Shown here: positions 1 through 6,370 of the stretch, one piece after another
Numbering within the stretch: position 1 is the first letter of the stretch
Layout of the letters: the number at the start of each line of letters is the position of its first letter
DNA from: Spirochaetaceae bacterium
GTDB lineage: Bacteria; Spirochaetota; Spirochaetia; DSM-27196; SKKC01
Assembly: GCA_003552745.1 (NCBI GenBank)
Contig: PUOG01000094.1
Coordinates: forward strand, 1 to 12,089
Reading direction: 5' to 3'
DNA length: 12,089 nucleotides
Notes under the pieces: generated by a model
What the model saw: the letters and a program-made list of their open reading frames with translations, nothing else
The model's database searches: none
Told to the model about the DNA's origin: nothing
Position numbers and translations under genes: made by a program

Positions 1-1115
1 GCGGCATCGAGGCGGTCACCGGGAACAGAGCCGAATTGCGCTTTCCCGCCTCACAGATCATCCGCTGGGCGAACGAGGCGCCGCAGGAGTACCGGGCGAC
101 CGCGCACGTTCAGCTGCTCAGCGCGTGGCTGACCTCCGTACTCACCGGGAGAATCGCGCCGGTCGACACCGGCGACGGCTGGGGCACGAACCTCAACCAT
201 CTCGACATCGATCACCCCGGTTTCTCGCCGGCGGCACTGGCCGCGGCCGCGCGGCTGTGCGGCGACTCCTCCCCCGCCCGACTCGGCTCGATGGTCGGCG
301 GCATGGTCGCCTACGATACGCCGCTCGGGACGGTCTCACCGTACTTCACACGACGCCACGGGGTCGCCGACGATGCGATCGTCCTGGCGGCCACCGGCGA
401 CAACCCGGCAACCCTGCTCGGCGTCGGCGACGGTGCGCTCGTGAGCATGGGCAGCAGCTACACCGTCTGCGGCCCGATGGCCATACCGACCCCGTCGGCC
501 GACGGCAGCTACAACGTCTTCGGCTATCGCCCGGGGCTTGCGATGGCGCTTACCGTCATCACCAACGGAGGCAAGCTGCACCGCGAGTTCTGCGATCGCT
601 TCGCCGGCGGCGCGTGGGATGCCTACGCCGAGCTCGCCGGCGGGCGCGACATCGATCCGGCACACGAACCGATCATGCTGCCGTATCTCTCCGATGAGAG
701 CGTGCCGGTCGCGCCGGCCGGTATCATTCGGGACGGCTTCGAGGAATCCGAGCCGCAGGCGAACGTGCGAGCGCTTCATCTCTCACAGGTGGCCTCGATG
801 CGGCTGCATTCGCGCCATCTCGCCGATGTCGATCGCGTAAACGTGGTCGGCGGCGGGGCGGCGAACCGCTTCCTGCGGCAGGCGATCGCCGATGCCTTCG
901 GCGCCACGGTCAGCGTGGCTGCAAACGCCGAGGCGGCCGCGCCGTTCGGCTGCGCGCTGAGCGCTGCACGCCTGGCGCTCAACTGTTCGTACGACGAGGT
1001 GGTCGCCCGATTCGCCGGCGGGACCGAAGAGATAGCGCCCGATCCGGCGGCATCCCGGAAGTGGGAGAAGATGATCGATCGCTACCACGCTCTCGAGCGC
1101 AAGCACGTGAAGTAG
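1..1115 (+). CDS. FGGY-family carbohydrate kinase (xylulokinase-like), 5'-truncated by window edge
   Basis: An ATP-dependent sugar kinase of the cytoplasm that phosphorylates a ketose or related sugar so it can enter central metabolism. The frame is open from base 3, so the true start lies left of the window and part of the N-terminal domain is missing; a TTG at 36 is inside the reading frame and not a credible start. Visible signs: the xylulokinase-type stretch GIEAVTGNRAELRF followed by ASQIIRW near the left edge; a DGWGTN segment; the TGDN motif whose Asp codon (399-401) matches the catalytic base of the family; the SMGSS turn (about 445-460); and the C-terminal nucleotide-binding VVGGGAANRFLRQ (about 842-880). 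The early segment resembles xylulokinases of the eukaryotic XYLB type more than E. coli XylB, by eye only. It lies 121 bases upstream of the aldo/keto reductase, possibly in one operon. Family is firm; substrate is not. Confidence 0.9.
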   Translation, partial: GIEAVTGNRAELRFPASQIIRWANEAPQEYRATAHVQLLSAWLTSVLTGRIAPVDTGDGWGTNLNHLDIDHPGFSPAALAAAARLCGDSSPARLGSMVGGMVAYDTPLGTVSPYFTRRHGVADDAIVLAATGDNPATLLGVGDGALVSMGSSYTVCGPMAIPTPSADGSYNVFGYRPGLAMALTVITNGGKLHREFCDRFAGGAWDAYAELAGGRDIDPAHEPIMLPYLSDESVPVAPAGIIRDGFEESEPQANVRALHLSQVASMRLHSRHLADVDRVNVVGGGAANRFLRQAIADAFGATVSVAANAEAAAPFGCALSAARLALNCSYDEVVARFAGGTEEIAPDPAASRKWEKMIDRYHALERKHVK

Positions 1116-1158
1116 CCGGCGAAGCGATTCGGAGGCTACGGCGACGGATCGGCAGGCA

Positions 1159-1209
1159 GGTCCGCGCGACGGGCCCTGGCGGCCGCGGCCCGGCCGGCGC
1201 CGCCGGACC
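1159..1209 (+). other. GC-rich nested inverted repeat between kinase and reductase
   Basis: GGTCCG (1159-1164) pairs with CGGACC (1204-1209), and inside it CGGGCC (1170-1175) pairs with GGCCCG (1187-1192). Together they could fold into a long GC-rich hairpin in the mRNA. No T-tract follows, so it is not a classical intrinsic terminator. It ends 27 bases before the reductase start and might stabilise or separate the two messages. In DNA this rich in G and C, such pairing can also arise by chance. Confidence 0.35.
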
Positions 1210-1236
1210 ATCACACATACTCAAGAAGGAGCAGGA

Positions 1237-2178
1237 ATGAAACGGATTACCCTAGGACAGAGCGATCTCTCGGTCTCGCGGCTTTGCCTCGGGACGATGC
1301 ATTTCGGAAGCAGAGACGACGCGGCGAGCTCGCAAACGATTCTCGACCGCTTCGTCGAGGCGGGAGGCAACTTCCTCGATACGGCGAACATCTACGCCCG
1401 CTGGATTGATGGCTGCTCCGGCGGCGAGAGCGAGGAGTTGATCGGCCGCTGGATGCAAGAGCGCGGCAACCGGGACGACCTCGTGATCGCGACAAAGGTC
1501 GGTTTCGAGTATCCGGGAGTCGAGCGTGGACTCACGGCCGAGCTCATCGTCGAGGAGTGCGATAAGAGCCTGAAACGCCTCGGGATAGATCGCATCGACC
1601 TGTACTACGCCCACAAGGACGATCGAAACACCCCGGTCGACGAGACCCTCGAGGCATTCGATCGGCTCGTCGACACCGGGAAGGTGCGCTACATCGGCGC
1701 GAGCAACTTCACCGCGTGGCGACTGCAGAAGTCGCTCGACATCGGCGAGCGCGACAGAAGACCGGCCTACATCGGCATTCAGCAGCGCTACTCCTACCTG
1801 CGCCCGAGGGCCGGCACGAGCTTCGAGCCGCAGCTCGCCGCGAGCGAGGAGCTGCTCGATTTCTGCGCCGGCGAAAGCTTTCCGCTGCTGCCGTACTCCC
1901 CGCTGCTCGGCGGAGCGTACGCTCGCGAGGACAAGTCGTTCCCCGCGCAGTACGAGGGACCGGACTCCGATGCACGCCTGAAGGCGCTGCGTGAGGTCGC
2001 CGGCGAGCTCGGGGCGACGGCGAATCAAATCGTCATCGCGTGGATGCTGCATCACACCTTTCCGGTCGTACCGGTTGTGGCGGCGAGCAGCGTGCAGCAG
2101 ATCGATGAGATCATCGCCGCCGAGCAGCTCTCGCTCACCGACGAGCAAAAGCGACGGCTGGACGCGGCGGGAGTGTGA
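1237..2178 (+). CDS. Aldo/keto reductase (AKR superfamily)
   Basis: A 313-residue NAD(P)H-dependent oxidoreductase of the cytoplasm, reducing a carbonyl group of an aldehyde or sugar, or running in reverse as an aldose dehydrogenase. It is a single TIM-barrel domain of normal length. The catalytic tetrad is complete: Asp48 and Tyr53 in FLDTANIYA, Lys87 in IATKVG, His126 in LYYAHKDD. The usual VRYIGASNF strand-loop (150-158) and a C-terminal LPYSPLLGGAY cofactor-side segment (about 218-228) are present. The ATG is preceded by AGAAGGAG (1224-1231), a strong ribosome binding site at 5 bases. Lying 121 bases after a sugar kinase and near a fucose-mutarotase-type gene, it probably acts on a sugar or sugar-derived aldehyde, but AKR specificity cannot be read from sequence. 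No transfer signs or frameshifts seen. Confidence 0.93.
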   Translation: MKRITLGQSDLSVSRLCLGTMHFGSRDDAASSQTILDRFVEAGGNFLDTANIYARWIDGCSGGESEELIGRWMQERGNRDDLVIATKVGFEYPGVERGLTAELIVEECDKSLKRLGIDRIDLYYAHKDDRNTPVDETLEAFDRLVDTGKVRYIGASNFTAWRLQKSLDIGERDRRPAYIGIQQRYSYLRPRAGTSFEPQLAASEELLDFCAGESFPLLPYSPLLGGAYAREDKSFPAQYEGPDSDARLKALREVAGELGATANQIVIAWMLHHTFPVVPVVAASSVQQIDEIIAAEQLSLTDEQKRRLDAAGV

Positions 2179-2207
2179 GCGGCTGCCCGGCGCACGGCGG
2201 GCGGCCC

Positions 2208-2277
2208 GGGGCATCGCGGCGAGCGCGGGACGTTTGGGGTTGGGCGGGGCATCGCGGCGAGCGCGGGACGTTTGGGG
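2208..2277. repeat. Direct repeat A: two perfect 32-base copies, period 38
   Basis: The same 32 bases, starting GGGGCATCGCGG and ending ACGTTTGGGG, occur at 2208-2239 and 2246-2277, separated by 6 bases. The copies are identical. They lie in the non-coding gap between convergent genes, starting 29 bases after the reductase stop. No gene, terminator T-run or transposase is attached. The function is unknown; it could be a dispersed intergenic repeat of this genome. Confidence 0.9.
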
Positions 2278-2283
2278 GGCCCC
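2276..2283. other. GGGGCCCC palindrome at the junction of repeats A and B
   Basis: A self-complementary 8-mer directly overlaps the end of the second A repeat, within a longer G-run/C-run (2274-2283). It sits between the two repeat families and may mark how the array was assembled. No function is implied. Confidence 0.4.
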
Positions 2284-2294
2284 GCGCCGGGCGG

Positions 2295-2369
2295 CCCACG
2301 TGCGTCGAGTCGGCTGCGGCCCACGTGCGTCGAGTCGGCTGCGCCCCACGTGCGTCGAGTCGGCTGTGG
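2295..2369. repeat. Tandem repeat B: three 25-base copies
   Basis: Head-to-tail copies at 2295-2319, 2320-2344 and 2345-2369 share CCCACGTGCGTCGAGTCGGC and differ only at the last few bases. Each contains the palindrome CACGTG. The array ends 15 bases from the stop codon of the mutarotase gene on the other strand. There are no spacers between copies, so it is a tandem array and not CRISPR. Copy number could vary by replication slippage. Confidence 0.93.
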
Positions 2370-2380
2370 CTCCGCGCCAC
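2366..2380 (-). other. Small stem-loop just after the mutarotase stop
   Basis: GTGGC (2366-2370) and GCCAC (2376-2380) form a 5-base stem with a 5-base loop, starting 4 bases past the stop codon of the minus-strand mutarotase gene. No T-tract follows on either strand, so it is at best a weak transcript end or a 3' stabiliser. Confidence 0.3.
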
Positions 2381-2384
2381 CGGT

Positions 2385-2822
2385 CTACTCGATTACCACG
2401 CCCTTCTTCAGGATGATGTTCGCATACAGCGCGGTCTCGCTCGTTGCGACGATCGCGTACGCCTGCTTCGCCCGCTCGTAGAAGGCGAAGCGTTCGACGT
2501 GCTCGAACCCGCCGCCGAAGGCGTCGGCCTCATAGCGGCGAACGATCTCCTCGTATTCCTTCCAGATCGGCGGCTCGCCGGCCTTCCTGTCGACCACTTT
2601 CATGAGGGCGGCCGGCCGCTTTACGAAGGTGTCCAGCGGAAAAAAACGAAGAATCGCGTCGAGTATCTCGGGAACCGCATTACCGTCGAGCCGCACCAGC
2701 CGTTGTGCGTACGCGGCGGCCGGGAAGTTCCCGTCACCGATGCACAGTTCGTCTCCGTGCCCCATCTCCATGAGGATCTTCAACAGCTCGGGAGAGAGGA
2801 TAGATGGTATTCCTTTCAGCAT
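2385..2822 (-). CDS. fucU: RbsD/FucU family sugar mutarotase, L-fucose mutarotase type
   Basis: A 145-residue cytoplasmic enzyme that interconverts the alpha and beta anomers of a sugar so that an isomerase or kinase meets the right form. It aligns along its length, from memory, with E. coli FucU (about 140 residues): start MLKGIPSILSPELLKILMEM, then GHGDEL with His22, Asp30 in GDGNFPA, the conserved RFAFYERAKQAYAIV (111-125), and Tyr133 plus NIILKKG near the end. These are the family's expected active-site positions; one Asn (GN-F) replaces the His of E. coli DAHFPA. The start is supported by GGAGG (2829-2833 on the plus strand) 6 bases upstream. It is transcribed away from the response regulator, sharing a 138-base intergenic region with it. 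FucU is favoured over RbsD by the N-terminus and FYERA motif; actual sugar preference is uncertain. Confidence 0.92.
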   Translation of the reverse strand: MLKGIPSILSPELLKILMEMGHGDELCIGDGNFPAAAYAQRLVRLDGNAVPEILDAILRFFPLDTFVKRPAALMKVVDRKAGEPPIWKEYEEIVRRYEADAFGGGFEHVERFAFYERAKQAYAIVATSETALYANIILKKGVVIE

Positions 2823-2960
2823 TTCGGGCCTCCAATGTATCTATAGTGTGATCTTCCGATTCAATGCCTGCCGCCGGCATGCGATCGGCACTCGCTTCAC
2901 GCGAACTCCGATCCACGCCCGCCGCAGACGATCGGGAGAGGTCATGGTACAATACCCACG
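2823..2960. promoter_or_regulatory. Divergent promoter region between mutarotase and response regulator genes
   Basis: These 138 bases separate two genes read outward and must hold both promoters. Toward the mutarotase, a TATAGA (minus strand, 2840-2845) could be a -10 box, but no good -35 is spaced correctly, so this side is weak. Toward the regulator there is a good extended -10 (separate entry). An inverted repeat, ATGCC (2864-2868) and GGCAT (2876-2880) with a 7-base spacer, lies between them and could be an operator. Since AraC-type regulators often control neighbouring genes, autoregulation and control of the mutarotase from here are plausible. Confidence 0.5.
2945..2953 (+). promoter_or_regulatory. 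Extended -10 promoter element for the response regulator gene
   Basis: TGGTACAAT fits the extended -10 pattern TGnTATAAT at all but one base. No clear -35 is visible 17 bases upstream, which is common for extended -10 promoters. Seven bases separate the element from the GTG start, so transcription would begin at about 2960-2961, on or one base before the start codon. Confidence 0.5.
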
Positions 2961-4598
2961 GTGTATCGCATAGCTATTGCCGACGATGAGGCTACCGTCC
3001 GCGAGGGGATGCGCGATCGCATAGAATGGGAACAACACGGTTTCGAGCTGGTCGCCGTATGCGCGGACGGGCAGGAGGCGATGCGCGCGATCGAGGAGCA
3101 CCGGCCCGATGTCGTTCTCGCCGACATCTGTATGCCGTTCGTCGACGGACTCGAGCTCGCAGGCGGCATTACCGAACGCTTTCCCGATACCCGGGTAATC
3201 CTTCTCACCGGCTACGACCGGATCGACTACGCGCAACAGGCGGTACGGCACCACGTCAGCGACTTCCTTCTCAAACCGATTACCCCACGCGAGCTACGCA
3301 CCGTGCTCGATCGTGTTCGGGAACAGCTCGATGAGGATGCCGAGGAACGACGTCGTCGTCAGATTCTGCTCGAGCAGCTCGAAGCGAGCATGCCGCTCTT
3401 TCGCGAGCGGACGCTGAATGCGATCGTAAGCGGAGAGGCTCCGCACTCCGGACAGCGCGCCCAGCGCGTGCAACGGTCGATGCAGCTGTGCGGACTGTCG
3501 TTCGACGAACCGGTATTGACCGTCGCGGTTATCGACCGGGACGACCAGGTAGCAGACGAACGGACGCCGGAACAGCCGGAGATCGACGCCATGCACCTCG
3601 AAGAGATGCTCGCGTCGACAACCGACAGCCCCGCTCCGGCGGCGTGGTTTCGAACAGGCGACGGCCCGTTCGCGGCGATCTTCGGGGCAGGTGACGAGGA
3701 AGAAGCACTCGGCAAGGCAACTGAGTTCTGCGAATCGGTGGTCAACCGGGTGAAACAGGCGGGAGGATTCAGTGTAAGCGCCGGAGTCGGTCTGCCGGTG
3801 GACCAGACCGCTCGCCTTGCGCGGTCGTTTCGCCAGGCGCGTGAGGCGCTCTCCTACCGCTATCGAGCGGGTGGGGGGTCGGTGACCGATTTTCGTGACC
3901 TGTCGGCCACCGCGTCGCCGTCGGGGGAGAGCGACAGCGTCTCCACCGCCGAGGTGACGCTTGCGGTGAAGACCTCCGACCGGTCGGACACAAGGCGCGC
4001 GATCGAGTCGTTCGTGAGTACGCTGCGAAGCTCGGTGCAGAACCCTTCGGCAGTACAGACCGAACTCCTGCGGCTTCTCGTCGATCTGCTTCAGGCCGCC
4101 TCAGCCTTGAGCATCGAGAGTGATGAGGTCTTCCGGGATGTGAGCCCGTTCCGCGGAATCCTCGAGGCGCGCACGATCGAACAGGCCCAGTCGGCAATAG
4201 AGGAGGTTGCCGATCGTATTCACGACGCGATCGAGGAACGGCGCGCCAGGCGATCGCGGCGCCTTGCTCTCGAAGCGAAACAGTTCATCGATGCGCGATA
4301 CTCAGACCCATCATTGAAGCTCGCGGATGTCTGTCGGGCAGTCGGGGCCGGATCGAGCTATTTCAGCGAGGTATTCAAGCGCGAGACCGGCTGCACCTTT
4401 CTCGAGTACCTCACGTCGGTGCGGATCGAGGCGGCGAAGTCACTCATGTGTACCGGTATGGACCCGATGTACGAGATCGCCGAGGCGGTCGGTTACCGCG
4501 ATCCGCACTATTTCAGCGCCACCTTCAAGCGAGCGACCGGTGTTACGCCGACACACTTCCGAAATTCGGTCGCCGGGGTCGCCGGAGAAGAGGTATGA
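2961..4598 (+). CDS. AraC-family response regulator (YesN-like)
   Basis: A 545-residue cytoplasmic transcription factor switched by phosphorylation from the adjoining histidine kinase. Domains: receiver (1-120) with acidic Asp8/Asp9, phospho-acceptor Asp55 in LADICMP, Thr83 and Lys105; a charged helical linker (120-150); a central degenerate GGDEF-like region (about 180-312) ending in SVSAGVG and SFRQAREALSYRY, as usual in YesN proteins; a second helical linker (330-430); and two helix-turn-helix motifs of AraC type (about 434-536), with SSYFSEVFKRETG and DPHYFSATFKRATG. All phosphorylation residues are intact. The start is GTG, chosen because the receiver begins at once with MYRIAIADDE; no ribosome binding site is correctly placed (nearest purine run 2934-2942). 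It overlaps the kinase gene by 4 bases. Likely targets are the ABC genes downstream and the divergent mutarotase, by inference. Confidence 0.95.
   Translation: MYRIAIADDEATVREGMRDRIEWEQHGFELVAVCADGQEAMRAIEEHRPDVVLADICMPFVDGLELAGGITERFPDTRVILLTGYDRIDYAQQAVRHHVSDFLLKPITPRELRTVLDRVREQLDEDAEERRRRQILLEQLEASMPLFRERTLNAIVSGEAPHSGQRAQRVQRSMQLCGLSFDEPVLTVAVIDRDDQVADERTPEQPEIDAMHLEEMLASTTDSPAPAAWFRTGDGPFAAIFGAGDEEEALGKATEFCESVVNRVKQAGGFSVSAGVGLPVDQTARLARSFRQAREALSYRYRAGGGSVTDFRDLSATASPSGESDSVSTAEVTLAVKTSDRSDTRRAIESFVSTLRSSVQNPSAVQTELLRLLVDLLQAASALSIESDEVFRDVSPFRGILEARTIEQAQSAIEEVADRIHDAIEERRARRSRRLALEAKQFIDARYSDPSLKLADVCRAVGAGSSYFSEVFKRETGCTFLEYLTSVRIEAAKSLMCTGMDPMYEIAEAVGYRDPHYFSATFKRATGVTPTHFRNSVAGVAGEEV
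4584..4587 (+). promoter_or_regulatory. Ribosome binding site fixing the histidine kinase start
   Basis: GGAG lies 7 bases before the ATG at 4595. It decides for this start over an upstream in-frame ATG at 4448, which would add 49 residues that merely overlap the DNA-binding domain of the regulator and would push the first membrane helix away from the N-terminus. Confidence 0.7.
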
Positions 4599-6370
4599 GA
4601 AGCGTTCAGTCGGCAATGCTGCTTGCCTTCTCGGGTGTGGTCCTCGTCACCGTCGTGCTCATGGGGGTCGTGGCGTATACGCTCGCCGAAGACGCCCTCG
4701 TCGATGTCGCCCAGCAGTACACCGGTCAGCTCGTCGGCCAGGTTCAGAAGGGAATCGACACCTACATCGACCACATGCAGGACATCTCGGAGGTGGTCGT
4801 TCGCAACAGCGAGGCCCGGGCGTTCATCGAGGAGGGCGGCAACTCCGCCGGACAGGCAGCCGAGCTGCTCGCATCGGTTCAGGGAACTCGCGACGATATC
4901 GCGCTCATGCTGCTCGTCGACCCCGACGGGGAGCCGATCTTCCACGACGAATCGTATGCGTTGAATCCGGCGGTCGAACCGGCGAATACGCGGTGGTATC
5001 GGGAGGCGATGGAAGCGGGTGGCGATCCGGTCGTTTCCTCGCCCCACGTGCAGAACGTGGTACAGGGCCGCTATCCGTGGGTAATCACTTTGAGCCGCGC
5101 GATCGAGTCCGGCGGAAGGCGCGGAGTCTTTCTCGTGGACCTGAACTTCCGTGTTATCGAGGAGATGGTCCAACGGCTCGAGCTCGGATCGCGCGGGTAC
5201 GCGTTCATCGTCGATTCGGCCGGAGAGCTCGTCTTCCATCCGCAGCAGCAGCTGATATACAGCGGACTGCGATCCGAACGCATCGACGATGTCATGGAGA
5301 TACGCCACGGCGGGTTCACACTTCGTGACGAGACCGAACCGATGCACTACACGGTGGCGAGATCGGAGCGAACCGGCTGGCGCATCGTCGGAGTCAACTA
5401 TGTCGAGGAGCTGCTGCACCACCGGGGAACACTCCAGTGGTACTATGCGCTGTGGGGACTGGTCTGTTTCGCGGCTGTAATTCTTATCTCCATCCTGCTG
5501 GCAGGCCAGATTTCCCGGCCGCTTCGTGCACTTCGCGATTCGATGAAGGCGGTAGAACGCGGCGACTTCGATGTTCGCCTCGAAAATCGTTGGAATAACG
5601 AGATCGGGGCACTAACCCACGACTTCAATCTCATGCTCGAGACGATCGACGATCTCATGCGACGTAACGAGTACGAGCAGGAGCAGAAGCGTATAAGCGA
5701 GCTCAAGGCTCTGCAGAACCAGATAACGCCACACTTCCTCTATAACACGCTCGACTCGATCATATGGATGGCCGACGGCGGACACAACGAAGATGTCATC
5801 GAGATGACTTCGGCACTCGCCCGCCTGCTGCGGCTGAGTATTCGAAAGGGCGATGAGCTGGTAACAGTCCGCAACGAGATCGAACATGTAACGAGCTATC
5901 TCCAGATTCAGAGCATTCGCTACCGTGACACGCTGGACTACACGGTGGACGTTGAGCCGGACGCCGAACAGTACCAGACGCTGAAGGTGATCCTGCAGCC
6001 GCTCGTCGAAAACGCGATCTACCATGGCCTTCGAAAGCGTGCCGGTTCCGGCCTGGTACGGATTCGCTGCTTTCGCGCCGACGACCGGCTGGTGTTCGAG
6101 GTGGAAGATGATGGGGTCGGAGTCGATGAGGCAACCGTAGACGCGCTCCTGCGGCCAAGTGCCGATCACACCAACGGCGATCCCGCGTCACACGCGCGAA
6201 ACGGCGGCTCCGACTCGGTCGGTATACGGAACGTACACGAGCGGATTCGTCTCTACTTCGGTGAACGATTCGGTCTGTCGTTCGAGCGTGCACAGGTCGG
6301 CGGGACGGTCGTTCGAGTGACACAACCACTTATCCCGGTCGAGGAGCATTCCGAGGAGGCGGTCCGATGA
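4595..6370 (+). CDS. Sensor histidine kinase (YesM/LytS type) with dCache and HAMP domains
   Basis: A 591-residue inner-membrane kinase that senses an external signal and phosphorylates the regulator encoded just before it. Order: membrane helix (about 8-30); periplasmic dCache-like sensor (about 35-275), with GYAFIVDSAGELVFHP (201-216) typical of its distal half; second membrane helix (about 283-303); HAMP (about 303-356); a YesM-type His_kinase domain with phospho-acceptor His380 in QNQITPHFLYNTLDS; and a HATPase domain with N-box Asn473 (PLVENAIYHGL), G-box DDGVGVD (505-511) and GIRNVHERIRLYFG (543-556). All catalytic motifs are present. Its ATGA overlaps both the regulator stop and, at its own end, the start of the anchored binding protein gene, pointing to coupled translation of all three. 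A direct ligand for the dCache domain is possible, as is signalling through the anchored binding protein. Confidence 0.95.
   Translation: MRSVQSAMLLAFSGVVLVTVVLMGVVAYTLAEDALVDVAQQYTGQLVGQVQKGIDTYIDHMQDISEVVVRNSEARAFIEEGGNSAGQAAELLASVQGTRDDIALMLLVDPDGEPIFHDESYALNPAVEPANTRWYREAMEAGGDPVVSSPHVQNVVQGRYPWVITLSRAIESGGRRGVFLVDLNFRVIEEMVQRLELGSRGYAFIVDSAGELVFHPQQQLIYSGLRSERIDDVMEIRHGGFTLRDETEPMHYTVARSERTGWRIVGVNYVEELLHHRGTLQWYYALWGLVCFAAVILISILLAGQISRPLRALRDSMKAVERGDFDVRLENRWNNEIGALTHDFNLMLETIDDLMRRNEYEQEQKRISELKALQNQITPHFLYNTLDSIIWMADGGHNEDVIEMTSALARLLRLSIRKGDELVTVRNEIEHVTSYLQIQSIRYRDTLDYTVDVEPDAEQYQTLKVILQPLVENAIYHGLRKRAGSGLVRIRCFRADDRLVFEVEDDGVGVDEATVDALLRPSADHTNGDPASHARNGGSDSVGIRNVHERIRLYFGERFGLSFERAQVGGTVVRVTQPLIPVEEHSEEAVR

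Noticed and set aside
1252..2349. 365-codon open frame on the minus strand across the reductase gene
   Set aside because: It lies opposite a clear aldo/keto reductase with all catalytic residues; the translation is Arg/Ala-rich with no recognisable motif, as expected for a GC-rich antisense shadow.
2295..2369. CRISPR array
   Set aside because: The three 25-base copies follow each other with no spacers, and no cas genes are present.
2179..2384. Insertion sequence or other mobile element
   Set aside because: There is no transposase, terminal inverted repeat or target-site duplication that I can see; only short tandem repeats.
2175..2846. 223-codon open frame on the plus strand across the repeats and mutarotase
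   Set aside because: It is antisense to a well-recognised FucU-type gene and partly made of translated repeats.
4448..4594. Longer start for the histidine kinase
   Set aside because: The extra 49 residues are a shadow of the regulator's DNA-binding domain; the ATGA overlap at 4595 with GGAG upstream is the natural start.
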